Under the pieces are notes generated by a model, which searched no databases, was not told the origin of the DNA, and was given only the letters and a program-made list of their open reading frames with translations. This document shows, piece by piece, positions 51,801 to 63,320 of a stretch of DNA of 64,000 bases. Position numbers and translations under genes: made by a program. Origin of the DNA: Sitta carolinensis. Taxonomy: Eukaryota; Chordata; Aves; Passeriformes; Sittidae. The first letter of the stretch is position 1, and each line of letters starts with the position of its first letter. The stretch lies in NCBI GenBank assembly GCA_032173965.1, contig CM063287.1, forward strand, positions 7,383,859 through 7,447,858, read 5' to 3'.

Positions 51801-54800
51801 AGCTCTGCATATCAGGAGATGGGATTCCAAACCAGTAACTCATTTAGGGTTCACTCTCATCAGCAGGAAATAACTGTTTGATTAGTTTCAGTGGTGAGAA
51901 ATCATTTAGGTGACAGTGATTACAAGTGGGTAGGAAAAGAAGGAGTGAGAACAGCAGGACTAGATATAAAAGTCCTCACAAAGAAAATTTTAGGAAGTGG
52001 TTAATAACTTGGGTTACTGAGGTAATTTTGGGGATTGGAAGGTACCAAATGCTAAACCAAACCAAACCAAACCAAAAAAATCACAGAAGTTGTTCTGAGG
52101 GGTTAGGCTGGAAGAAAATCAGTGACTTCTCTGATGAAAGGGCAAGTGCAACAATAGTAAGAAGGACTGTGGCTCCATAACTCCAGGAATTTAGAAAAAA
52201 CTGGACAATAAGCAAAAGAATAAACAAGGTAAAAATGACCCAAATATCAATAAGACACAAGGTTAAGGATGATTGGCATGGACATTTGAAAGAAAGCTGG
52301 AAATGCTGAGGCCCAAAATTAATTACCAGAACATAAAAACTGAGTAGAGGGCTGGCATCCTCACAGAGGAGATCTCCATGCAGGAACAGCAGCCAGGAAG
52401 GACTGAGATGAAGAACCTGTAGGATTGAAGAGACAGGGCATGAGGATTTTCATCAGACTGAGGAAGGATTCCTTCTTGCCCCTTGCTGTAGCCAAAGATC
52501 CCCGCTGCAAAGAACCAGTCTGTGCCCCCCTGGCCTGGAGATTCAGCCTGGCTCAGCGGGTGCCTCCGAGCACTCTGTGTGCAGCAGCCAAACTCTCCCT
52601 GCCCTGGGCCCTCTCCTCCAGCCAAACAACAGTTTTCACAACAGTAGAATGTTTGAGAGTTCTGCTTCTCTTTCAAACGTGACCTAAATTGTTTTCCAGG
52701 TTTGGGAGCTGAGTGTCTGCCAGCTGTTTTGCATAAGCATTATCTCTTTAGGATAAAAAAAAGAATTGGGAAAATGATAAATCTTAGTTGTAAAAAAATA
52801 CAAGAAAAAAAAAAAATTGATTAATTTCTTCACACCAGAGGAATGGCTTGTTGAGAAGCCTGCACTAGTCATTTATTTCATCAAAACAGTATCTAGATCA
52901 GCTATATGTTTTCCAGATATCTTCAATAGAACGTGTGAGAAACTTCAATAAACCCCTATTTGTCATTAATTTTCATTTTGACAACCAAGAGACCTGTCCA
53001 GCAAAAAGTGGTTTAAGTAAAAATGCAAATATGCAAACCAGCTGAATAGGCTGAACAGGATGAATAGGTTGCAGCATTTCCAGTGAAATCATCATGATTT
53101 CTAAAACCTGTAGGCAAACTGCAATTCCTTTTTCGTGCCAAAGACATGGCTTTATACAGTGTTCTGTGAGGTCTTAGGAAGTCTCAAGAATGGTTGCCCT
53201 GCCTGGCTGAGAATCTGAGGCCAGCACACATCTTCCTAGAGAGGCTTCAGCTTGGGGCTCGTGTTTTGTAAGGAGACAATTGCCACTTCTCAACTGCTGC
53301 TAATAGAGGGGTGTGATCTGAAAGAGACCCACAGCTGCTAGTGCCCAGTAATATCAAGGGGTTTTTTTCTCTGCTAGTAAAAACAGTTATTCTCACAATA
53401 AGATGCAGTGCTTGCCAAAGGAATAAAAAATGGCAGTTTTTACCTTAATGGGAGCAATTTGAGAAACTGGAGTGATTTTAGGAACACACTCCAACACGGC
53501 CGGGAATGCATTAAAGGTGTTGGTGTCTGACTTTGTTGAAAATGAGCAGGGCTGGCAATAGCAGTAGCCAAGTGGAAGTGAGTGCTTCCTAAAGAGCTCA
53601 AGCACACCAGCACCAGCAAACCTCGAGCAGGCTCTGAACAGTTGCTGCAGTCTGAACAAGGAGACTTTAGGATAGTGTTGCATTTGTCCTTTCTAAGAGT
53701 TAATTTTTAATAAATCGACTTCAAAGATTCATTCATGTCAACTCATACATGTATCTTTGCCATTCCCATCAGGCTCTGTCATTCCATGTGTCAATAAATA
53801 TTGTTTGCCCTGGTGCTTGTGTGACAGCCCTGGTGAGTCAACAGCAGCACAGGGTTGGGACTGGGTTGATGTTTATCTGTGAATTATTGGAGTCATATCT
53901 GGCAGAAAATCACATTTTGGTTGCTGCAGAGAAGATGAGCTGGTGTCCTGGAGATATTGTTGAAACTGCTGGGAGTGCATTGTGCAGTATTCCTTCAATT
54001 TCCCTGCACAGAGAGTGCCTGGTACTGCACGAATCTCAGCAACATCACAAAGAGTGAATGCCAGGAAACTGTGGCTTCTTTTTCTCCAGCACGGGCACTG
54101 CCTAAGCAGTAGCTTTGAGTCCCTTTCACCGTCCTTGTCATGAAATGGAAACCTCCTTTTTCTGCCTTCTGCCCATTTGTTACCGTGGCAGGTGACTCTC
54201 CAGATGCCCCTCCCTGTCCCACCCTTCTTGTGCCCGGCTCAGCAGCACAGCCGTGGCTACAGGGGTGAGCATTGCCTGCACAGATATGTGAGCTGAATTC
54301 TGCTATTACAGAGTTATTATGAATGGTTAAAACAACACATCATCTCTAAAGTACAGAACCAGTACATTTTAGAATCCATTAGCCCCTTAAAAATAATTGG
54401 ATATCTTCTCATCTCTGTTAATTTGCAGCCTTTGGTAATTCACACTGGGTGATCTAATCATTAGTGCAAATTATATTTAAGAAGTAGAACTTAAATATAT
54501 TCTGTTCTACAAAACCTTCCAAGTATGGTAGGAAAACAATTGTGCTGCCAGTTACTTGATTTGTGTGGTATTATATTAAAGAAACCCTGGTAGAATTTAA
54601 TTTGGTGCTCTGGGTTTATGGTGTGTCACAGTTTAAGTTATCCTCAAAGAAGTAAAATTTAATTATAAGCGAAACACTAAAACAAGTATTTTTAAAAAAT
54701 ATTGTCCAAAAAAATTACTGATTTTCTTTTACTCTTCCAATATCTTGCTGGAAAGAAGAAACCATTTCTTTCTGATTTTTTCAGAGTGGAATAATAAACA

Positions 54801-56341
54801 CACAGACAGACTTGCAACACTATTGTTAAGGACTGTAGAATTATTGTCTCAAAGAGCTCCACAATTGCTACAGTAAAAAAAATTCTTGCAGCTCTGGTGC
54901 TAGTATAATTTCTCTTTTTTGCCATACAAATAAATAGGTTTTTAGCTACAGAGTACATGTAATAAAGGTGTTGTCAGATCAGAAAAGAGGGGTTCTCATT
55001 AACTGATTCTGAAAATAAAAGTTGATGTTTCTCCAATGGATACAATCAGAAGAATGCTTCTGCAGCTTTAAAAGCAGAGTGCTAATAGAGAGAAAGGAAA
55101 CTGAAGTTACAAAAGAAGCTGAAGGAAAATAAGATATCAGAGAGTGTTCTTGTAGATATGGGGCTGACATAAGGACAAAAAGTGTATCTACAAATCTTTA
55201 CTTCTCTGTGTGAACCATTTAATGTAGGATCTCAAGCAAGGCTGGTGATAATAAAGCGTAAATTCATAACATATTTCTTCAAAGTAGCAGACAGAAAATG
55301 ATGGACAAAAAAAAGTAGTACTGATTTTTCCAAATTTTTTGTTTGTTAGTGGTTTGATAACTCTAGGTCAGAGTTAGGGCAGGAAGGGAGGCTACAAATT
55401 AAATCTGCAGCATTTAGGATGCAAATCTCTACTCTGTGCTACAAAGAGTAAGAAGACAATTTTCTTAAGTAATGAAACTGGCGCAGCAGTGCAAATTCTT
55501 CTCTGTTCCTTGTCCTTCTGTTATTTATCAGGGAAATTAACAGCTGTATTTACAGCCTCTGAAGAACTCGGCTGAGGAGGAGTCCTTGGAGACTGCAGAA
55601 AGACTCCTGAAGGATACATCTCACACAACCACTCAACTGTTAACTCAAAGGAAATAAGACATGAAATGAGAGCAGATTATGGGCACAACATCAGCATGGC
55701 AGCATCTGCAAGAGTATCTGCCACTGCTGCTGGGATGTGAGACCCGGCACGTCAGACATCTCTGTCACGGTGGGTGGGTGCACCAGCTCCCGCATGCTGC
55801 TGCCAGCTTCACAATTGTCACATTCCTCTCTTCTTCATGTTTCAAGACTAAAGGTTTTTTTTGTTTTTTTTTTGTTTTTTTTTTTTTTTTTTCACAGCCT
55901 TCTAAAAATGTAGTATGGAGAATCTAAGTCAGTTAAGTGTTTGCTATTTCTGTATCATGGGTAAATAATTACTGATTATTTAAGGTACAGCAGGGGTCAC
56001 TGTAGGTCGCAGGGTTGGCAGGAGAAGGAGGGCACTGGTGACAGCAAATATCAGTCTTTTTCACATAGAAGAAATTAAATAATTCACAAGAAGACCCACT
56101 ACAAATTAACCAATGAACAGATGTACCTTACCAATCCTGAGTTTCTGTCTCTGGGAGAGCAATCTTTGCTTAATTCATTTGCTGCAGTGTAGAGTCTGAG
56201 GCTGCCCCTCACCACTGTCCCAAGAATTTACACAGCAAGTGCTTGCTTTTCCTCTCGAACTCAGTAGGAATCAGGTATTGGGCCTTCCCAGCTTGAATCT
56301 ATCTGTAAGGTGAAATGTCTTCCAGGATACTTCAGGGAATT
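48807..56341. other. Long non-coding stretch, no gene seen
   Basis: No gene is supported. It includes a short (AACCA)n run near 52057-52076, a (GT)n stub in the preceding lines near 48919-48931, and a T-rich tract at 55855-55892. AT-rich blocks at 50600-51180 and 54290-54700 show no annotated feature. Confidence 0.6.
55855..55892. repeat. Poly-T tract with G interruptions
   Basis: Eight T, G, ten T, G, then 18 T, followed by CACAG. It also forms a strong pyrimidine tract before an AG at 55896-55897, but the sequence after it is open only briefly. Confidence 0.85.
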
Positions 56342-56390
56342 TCACAGAATCACAGAATATCCTGAATTGGAAGGGACACACAAGAATCCA
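56342..56390 (-). mobile_element. CR1 LINE 3'-end fragment
   Basis: The sequence starts TCACAGAATCACAGAAT, the reverse complement of the doubled ATTCTGTGA motif that ends avian CR1 elements. It continues ATCCTGAATTGGAAGGGACA and then CACAAGAATCC, a pattern I know from passerine CR1 copies (ATCCTGAGTTGGAAGGGACCCACAAGGATC). The match ends abruptly, as expected for a severely 5'-truncated insert. With the fragment at 21106 it is the main evidence for an avian genome. Confidence 0.7.
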
Positions 56391-56698
56391 TAAAATAAGA
56401 GGAAGGCAACCCTGCTTTTAGTAGCAATAGTCAATTGGCAGATTAAATCTATGGTAGCTATGGGAAGCTGGCCCTTATAAGGAGCATTTATAGCCCTTTT
56501 AACCTGTTTCAGAGGAAGCTCTGTGCTGGCACAAGAGTGATTGCTTTAAAGGTGTTGCAAGCAGGTGTCTCTATAAAGTGGGCAGGGAGATCAGCAAATG
56601 AGTGGGAACTATTGAAGGGACCACATAAATTTTGTGCTGACCTCTACTAAAGAATCACCTTCAGAAAAAATTAAGTTTTGTCATATAGCCCAGTGGGA

Positions 56699-56722
56699 AA
56701 AAAAAAAAAAAAAAAAAAAAAA
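56699..56722. repeat. Poly-A tract (about 24 nt)
   Basis: Pure A run preceded by CAGTGGG. There is no poly(A) signal in the preceding 60 bases. Confidence 0.9.
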
Positions 56723-58161
56723 GGATGAATTTGCCAAGTCAGAGACTGTTAGAGACCGGGAAACTCTGGTATACTGGACAAAATCATACATGTTTATTCA
56801 CACAGGCATGGGGGAGCAAATCTCATCAGCTTATGTGTCATCAGCTAGTATGTCTCTTAGAATAGTTGTATTAGAAGATTGTAGAGTTCAGCAGCTGATT
56901 GTTAGCACTAAATCTGCTTTTGCCAGCCATGGTAAGTCTGACATAATTGTGTCGGACAAGAAGCTCCCATTTTATGAGCATATGCTTAAGCCATTGCAAT
57001 GAATTATGGCACAGCATATCCCCATTATCCTCAGTCTAACTTGTTGATTGAAAACAAAATAATAAAGTGTCTACTCAAATGACAATGGAGGTCAGTCTCT
57101 GACCCATATTTAATGTTGTTAAATTACCTAATGACATCAGTGGAGCGAGGGTTGTCATCTGCTGACATCTTGTTCAATGGAAAACTGAAAACTGGCTTGT
57201 CTGGGATGCTACAAGTGTCTGTTGGAGTCAGAGGGTGCTTGTAGGCATGCAGAGCGATAGATAAGACAAAACAAAAATACCCAGTGTGATTTGAGGGCCC
57301 AGAAGGTGCAGCTGTGTCATGAAAATGAAGCTGTGCACGTCTGTGCTGGGAAGATGCGGCTGCAAGCAGCACGGTTGCCAAAACACGTAGCCTCATCTAA
57401 CTGTGTGTGTCATCGCCCAGGAGAGTGCTGGGGAGAGCCAGGTGAGCCTCTTCCAATGCCAGCAGGCAGGAGGTACAAGGAACGGGATGCCACAGAGTCA
57501 AAGACTCTGAGGGACTGCAACGAACAGGGTCTAGATCAGAACAGTCAAAATCAAAAGACAAAGAGGAACTTGTGCTTTTTTCACAGGGAGTCATTGCACC
57601 CCCAGTCTGAAAGGGATAACTGTGTGGTCCTGTGTCTGCACTTCTCTGCAAAGAGCTCCATCATGCCCAGCTCCCACCAGGTGCTTCCTCCCTCTGCCAC
57701 TGGAAATTATCTTGTCATTACTGGGTGATGCTGTTCCTTGCCTTCAGAGGAGTTCTTCACTGTAAAGGCTGTTTCAGCTCATAGGAAATGGCATTTTCTT
57801 CTCTTTTTGTGGAGTCTGCTTTGTGCAATGGGGAATCAAACATTGAATTTAATCAAAATATGTATTCTCTTGGATATGGTGGCTAGTCCGATATATTTAA
57901 CCATGGCACCATTTCCTTTTCTGCTCCTCCATTCTCCCTAGAAAGGGAAAGGAGACTCTCAGGCCTGTCATGGATGTTGAATTGTCAGCTTATGAACTCC
58001 TTAAGGTTAGATTATTCTTTGGGTTAATTTTTTCTCCATAGCTTCATACTTTGGAATCATATGCTATATAAAATTTAGGGACAAAATTGTATCTTTAGGA
58101 TGCAGTGATCATTCAGTAGATGCCTTTCTCTAAAGCAAAGCCTTCAGGGTATTCCTTGGGT

Positions 58162-58227
58162 CTTTTTGTTGTTTGTTTTATGTTTTTGTTTGTTTTTTTG
58201 TTTGTTGTTTTTTTTTTTTGTTTTTTT
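58162..58227. repeat. (GTTT)n-like T-rich tract
   Basis: TTTGTTGTTTG-type units with a 12-T run. Confidence 0.85.
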
Positions 58228-60989
58228 CCCTGAGCATATGTTTATTTTCAGTACCTGGAGAGACACAAAACAAGAAGGAAGGAAAGAAAGGAAATGGATG
58301 AGACAGATCTTAAGGCATACAAGCCCGTGAGGTTATTGGATGCACCAGCATGCTGCCTAGCTGTGCTAGATCACTAACACTGTCTCGATAGTGCCATTTG
58401 AGAGTTGTTCTGGGGCATCAGCTTCCTTTAAGAAATACCCCACCTCACCACTGACCTTATTTTTTGAGGATAGTGTTAGAGGATAAGCTAGAGGATAGAA
58501 TGTAATGGATGGGAATCAGTTTAATCTGAGCAGTTGTGAGCATTGGATGAAGCTGTTCTGACTGCATGTTGACTTTCCAGGTAGTGTCAAGGTACAAAGT
58601 TTTGTTCAGATTTCAAAACTGCCATCAGTTCAAATTGCAGTGACAACACATCGAGTCAAGTAAGGATGTTCCAAGCCTGCCCCTTACTCATCCTGACAAA
58701 GCTGCTATTTAGCATCCCCAAATGCTGGTGTTCGTTTCTTGGTCAAATCAATCTGAGTTTCAGATGTGACAGAAATGCCATGCAGGAACTGAGATTACTA
58801 ATATTTTTTGTTGCAGTTGGTTTTTCCTATTTCCCCTTCAAATCATGACTTCAGAGAAAATCTCTTTAAAAATGCAGCTGCATTCTACTTCATGCCATGG
58901 TGGTGTAGCTTCATTAGTTTAATGTTGTTCCTCCTTATTTCTGGGTTAGTATCAAAAGAATACAGCTAATTATTTTTGGAACACAGAAACAATTCTGAAC
59001 AGGCCACACTTGCCTCTAGCATATACTCTCATCTCAAACTAAATGTTTTGATATCTGAAAAAGTAATTAAGAAAAAGTTCCTTTGTTATATGTCTCCATT
59101 TTATTTGTGTTTGAAAATGCTAACGGTGAAATATATCATAAAATAACTTAATTGTTCTTGGAGTCCAACAGAATATAAATAAGACAGGTTTCCTTTGCAA
59201 AATTAGGTACTTTGTTAAATTATCAATGTATTAACCAGAGATCACTGAGTTGTCTAGTAGCTATTGTGGGAGAGAGCTGAGGGTTTACGGCTTAAATAAT
59301 CTACTTTCTACTAACGATGACTAATGCTCTTAGGAGGGAGAAGTAGCATTAGAGAAAAATATCTTTTTTTCTTTTATGTATAATTTTCCAATGTGTATAA
59401 ATTTCTTTATAGCTCATAGTTATAAGTACTAGAGATTAAAAATATTGGGCTATAAAGTCAGATTCTTTCAAAAGTAAGACACTTTCTGGGGTGGAAGCAT
59501 ATGTTAGCATATTTCACAATATCAGAAAAAGGTGAACATTTTTAAAAATACAGATCTTAATTACTTGAATATTGTATTTTCATGTGCCTGTGATCTCTGG
59601 TGCCAACTGCTTGACAAACCTCACATCATATAGATGATCCCATATGTAATATAATTGGTTTCAAGAACAAACTGCCCACACAGGGATTAAACGTGCTCTG
59701 TTCTCTTTTGGAAGAGGCCCCACATTGCAGAGATGATGGTTTTGGTCCAACAGTGAAGTTTTTTGCTCATGCCTTCAGCCCACAAACAACCCCCTACTCA
59801 CAAGTGTAACTAATATCAAATACTTGCTTTAGGTTTCTTGTTTTGAGGCCTACTCCAAAAATATCTTCCAGCAACCACTAATTTGGGTCTCTCTCTTCAA
59901 TCCAGTCCACAGTTAATAAATCTCCAAGCAATTTTGGTTGTTTGCTTCTCTTTGAGACATGTCAAGATATTGCCAGGGAGAAAAGGTCCACTCTGAAGGG
60001 TTCTGTGGTCCTGTGAGCATCATTTCCCCCAGCACTCCTGAGAGGTCCTTAGTGCTCCAGTGTGTGCTCAGGGGTAGCACACTCATAGGATAGCACAGTG
60101 TTATCCAGCCTCCCCTTCCCCTCCAAGACTTTAAACTCTGCATTCCCCCCTCCAGACTTTCAGTCTGCACCCCTTTGGGTTCTTCAGACCTCTCTAAGGA
60201 GCTGAATTGGTGAGGGACCTTGTGTTTTCCTCTCATCTGCTGCTGGATGGCATCCTATTGCTCACCTTCACTAGGAAGTGACATTAGATGTCACTTCTTT
60301 GCTTATTACAAGGTGACTAGGATGTGGAAATCACCCTCACCGAGCATGTGGGGGAGTGACAATCACAGAGAGCTGCTTAGTCCTGATGTGGGATCCTGTA
60401 AAGCAAAAGAAAACAAAAGATTTAACCTGGGGGAACTTATGTAGTGTGGCTTAAGGAATGCGTGAAGGCTTCAGGGCACAGAGGGGAAAACTGTCAGGCT
60501 GCCAATAATGGAGTTACAAGAATAAGAAATGATGAGCCTGATATGACAGAGAAAGCTTGTATATACATTTCAGCTTTGAGTTATTGGACAGCAGAAATTT
60601 CTAATAGCTTTTGGCTTTTTCCATTAGCAGGTTTTCAATGCAGCACTCGGACAACAAGTGGTTAAGCCAGCAGTGCAATGAATACTTTTCAGGCTACAGA
60701 TGAGAATCTTCATCTTTCCAGGACAGAGAGCCTCCTGCACTGAGAGGAACCGTGGGATCTAAAAATAACAAATGCTTTGTTCCCTGCTGTTCTTGGTGGG
60801 AGTCAACAAGGAAAAGCTCTTCTACTTTGCCTAAAAACGGGTAGCAGGTCTCACAGTTGTCTGGGGAGAGGAGAAGGGAGAGAAAAGAAGATGGCATTTG
60901 CATTTTAACTACAGACAGGGGAAACAGATGTTGGCATAGTTGAGGACTCAGAAGTACAGAGGCTGTTCAGGCAGAGTTGCTGTGGTTTT

Positions 60990-61093
60990 CAGTTTTTGTT
61001 TGGTTTTGTTTGTTTGTTTGTTTTGGATTTTTGGTTTTTTTTTTTTTTTTTTTTTTGTTGGTTTTTGTTTTTTGTTTGTTTTTTGTTTTTTCT
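60990..61093. repeat. (GTTT)n / poly-T tract
   Basis: About 100 bases of TTTG units with one 22-T run. It creates spurious open frames rich in Phe, Leu, Val and Cys on the plus strand and in Lys on the minus strand. Confidence 0.9.
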
Positions 61094-62149
61094 GTCTTTT
61101 TTCCTCAGAGAGGAAAGAAGGGCTCTTTGTTTTGTTTTTATGTTTACTCAGAAGGGACAGCACAGGGCGGGGTGTGTGTGTGTGCAGGGAGAAGAGGGGG
61201 CTTTGAACAGGAAAAGGAACGTGAAATGTGCCCTAGGGTTTGCCCTACTGCTTCACCGACAAGAATTCATGCCTGGCTCAGGTTCTCCAGACTTTGTGTC
61301 TGAATACTTTCAGCAAGTTCAAAACAGCCTTGAGGGGTGTCAAGTGGGGTGGAGAGACTGTCACACAGAAACGACCATTTGATTAGTTTGGATACACAGG
61401 TGCCCTGAAACCTGCTGACTCTGAGCGAAGACATTAAAGTAAATTAAGATTTCTTTCCTGTTTAACTCTTGAAACCCATAGCTTTTCCTTTCCACCCTTT
61501 AATTGAGAATAAGCCAGCACACTGTTCTTTGAAATATCACTGTAATCAGCCCTCCTTTGTCCTCTGCCCCTGTTTCTGGATGGAATACAACCAGTGAAAC
61601 TCTGTGGTACACCAAACCAGCTGCCAGCTACATAGCAAATTACTTTCTTACAGACTTGGGGTAAACAGAAACACATTTTAAAAAAAAATGGAATTAAGGA
61701 AAAGGCAGAAGTAATGTAATGTATTGTATAAATTCCAGAGATTAAAGAAGTTCTTTTACAGTTAGGAAGCAGCAAAAAACTATCAGTGATAAAATTAGAA
61801 GAATATTCATAGTACTACTATTAATTAATGTGTGAAATATTCTGAAGAAAGCTTTTGAATTATGTATGATAGCTCATTGCTTAACTGGAGACAAAGAAAC
61901 TTGGCTTTTAATTCTGGCAAAGCCTTTATTATGCAGGTTTTTGGTAAATCACTCCCTTTCAGTTTACCCTTTAGTGTCAATGGGGAGCAGAAAAGACAGA
62001 ATTCAGATGAAGCCCCAGCTCTTGGCAGGGAGGTTGGAACGAGCTGATCTTCCAGTTGCCTCGCAGCCCAAACTACTCAATGAAGAGATGAGGCAACCCC
62101 CGACACACATTTCCCTCCCAGGTAGCAAAGTCACCTCCAAGTACGAGAG
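61094..62149. other. Non-coding stretch, no gene seen
   Basis: Contains a short (GT)n near 61172-61183. Overlapping short open frames have no domain. Composition begins to rise in GC toward the right. Confidence 0.6.
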
Positions 62150-62262
62150 AGATGCTCAGGCCCGGCCCCTCACACCTCAAGCCGCTGCTTTCGCCGGCTC
62201 CAGAAGCCCCCAAGCATCCCCGGAGAGGAGGGGCTGAAAGCACGCCTAGGGAGTGAGGCTGG
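62150..62262. other. Small CpG-rich patch
   Basis: Roughly 110 bases with several CpG sites (GCCCGGCCCC, AAGCCGCTGC, TTTCGCCGGCTC, CCCCGGAG, GCACGCC), unlike the CpG-poor DNA to the left. It is too short for a classical CpG island; it could be the edge of one, or of a GC-rich domain. Confidence 0.4.
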
Positions 62263-62289
62263 ACAGCGCATCACCCTCTGTGCAAAGCT

Positions 62290-62560
62290 CCCCTTCCCTT
62301 CCCTTCCCTTCCCTTCCCTTCCCTTCCCTTCCCTTCCCTTCCCTTCCCCTTCCCTTCCCTTCCCTTCCCTTCCCTTCCCTTCCCTTCCCTTCCCTTCCCT
62401 TCCCCTTCCCTTCCCTTCCCTTCCCTTCCCTTCCCTTCCTTCCCTTCCCTTCCCTTCCCTTCCCTTCCCTTCCCTTCCCTTCCCTTCCCTTCCCTTCCCT
62501 TCCCTTCCCTTCCCTTCCCTTCCCTTCCCTTCCCTTCCCTTCCCTTCCCTTCCCTTCCCC
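62290..62560. repeat. (CCCTT)n pentanucleotide satellite, about 54 units
   Basis: A 271-bp, nearly pure pentamer array. Three irregular units are visible: CCCC instead of CCC at 62346-62349 and 62402-62405, and CC instead of CCC at 62438-62439. The minus-strand reading frames over it repeat E-G-K-G-R and are not genes. A homopurine-homopyrimidine array of this length is prone to slippage and triplex formation. Confidence 0.97.
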
Positions 62561-63320
62561 ACAGCACATCTGTTGAATCCTGCAGGCCTGGATCTGTCTA
62601 TGATCACGTTTGTGCCACGTACCAGACACGGCTGGATCTACAACTTTTAGAAGAATTCCCTGTAAGGGAGGAATCAACCACTAGCAACTCCAAAATGTGT
62701 TCATTTGTGTGACAGGGACAGCTATAAATCTGTTCTGTTCTTCCCAACTAAGCATAAAAAGCCATACTTTGCTGATTTTGTCTGGTGTTTTTGACTGGTG
62801 AAGGGTCACAAGGCTCTGAGATACACATATACAGGCATTGATTAATAACATATTCTGTAGTGTTGCATTTAAAACCCAGACAAAGTTTTCCCAGCACTTT
62901 TCATTTTCTTTTCAGTCCTATTTTTATTTACATAATTTCTCAACTCCAGTGCTTCTGGGCTCCTGTTGGAACAGAAGGTGTGTTCATCGCACTGGCGTTG
63001 GTCACCATAGTTACTGGCTGCTGCAGGGAGGAACGCTGCTTCTACTTCTGCAACTTTGGGGAAGTGAAATTAGACATATTATAACCCGAAAGCAATACAC
63101 GAAAGCGAGACAATTCAGGTTGCGTTGCGCTGGTTTGCAGCGGTGTGTCTTGAATTACAACCGTCTTGCGGGTGATTCATGCGGCGGACCACTACTTGAG
63201 AACACGGTGTTGGTGATTAACATGCACGGGCAGTAACCAGAGGCAGGAGTGAGCGTGTGCTCGCTGAACAGGATGAGCTCGATGCTCCGCAGCCCCCACG
63301 GCACAGCCCCCGCAGCCAGC
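62561..63320. other. Spacer between the two satellites, CpG-rich at right
   Basis: The left half is ordinary AT-rich sequence. From about 62990 to 63300 CpG frequency rises sharply (for example GTTGCGTTGCGCTGG and CATGCGGCGGACC). A plus-strand frame there ends GDSCGGPLLENTVLVINMHGQ-like at 63170-63236; it faintly recalls the serine-protease GDSGGPL block but has an inserted Cys and no protease body. No gene is called. Confidence 0.4.

Larger units (their letters stand above)
56391..60989. other. Non-coding stretch, no gene seen
   Basis: No gene is supported. The region 57290-57730 is GC-richer with a 145-codon open frame, but it has no domain. A donor-like AGCCAG|GTGAGC near 57437 lacks a convincing upstream exon. 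Simple repeats are listed separately. Confidence 0.6.

Noticed and set aside
56699..56722. Poly-A tail of a processed pseudogene
   Set aside because: No poly(A) signal, no target-site duplication and no gene-like body upstream were seen.
60940..61382. Hydrophobic Phe/Leu/Cys-rich open frames
   Set aside because: They arise from the (GTTT)n/poly-T tract.
62170..62677. Long minus-strand frames rich in E, G, K and R
   Set aside because: They are translations of the CCCTT satellite, not proteins.
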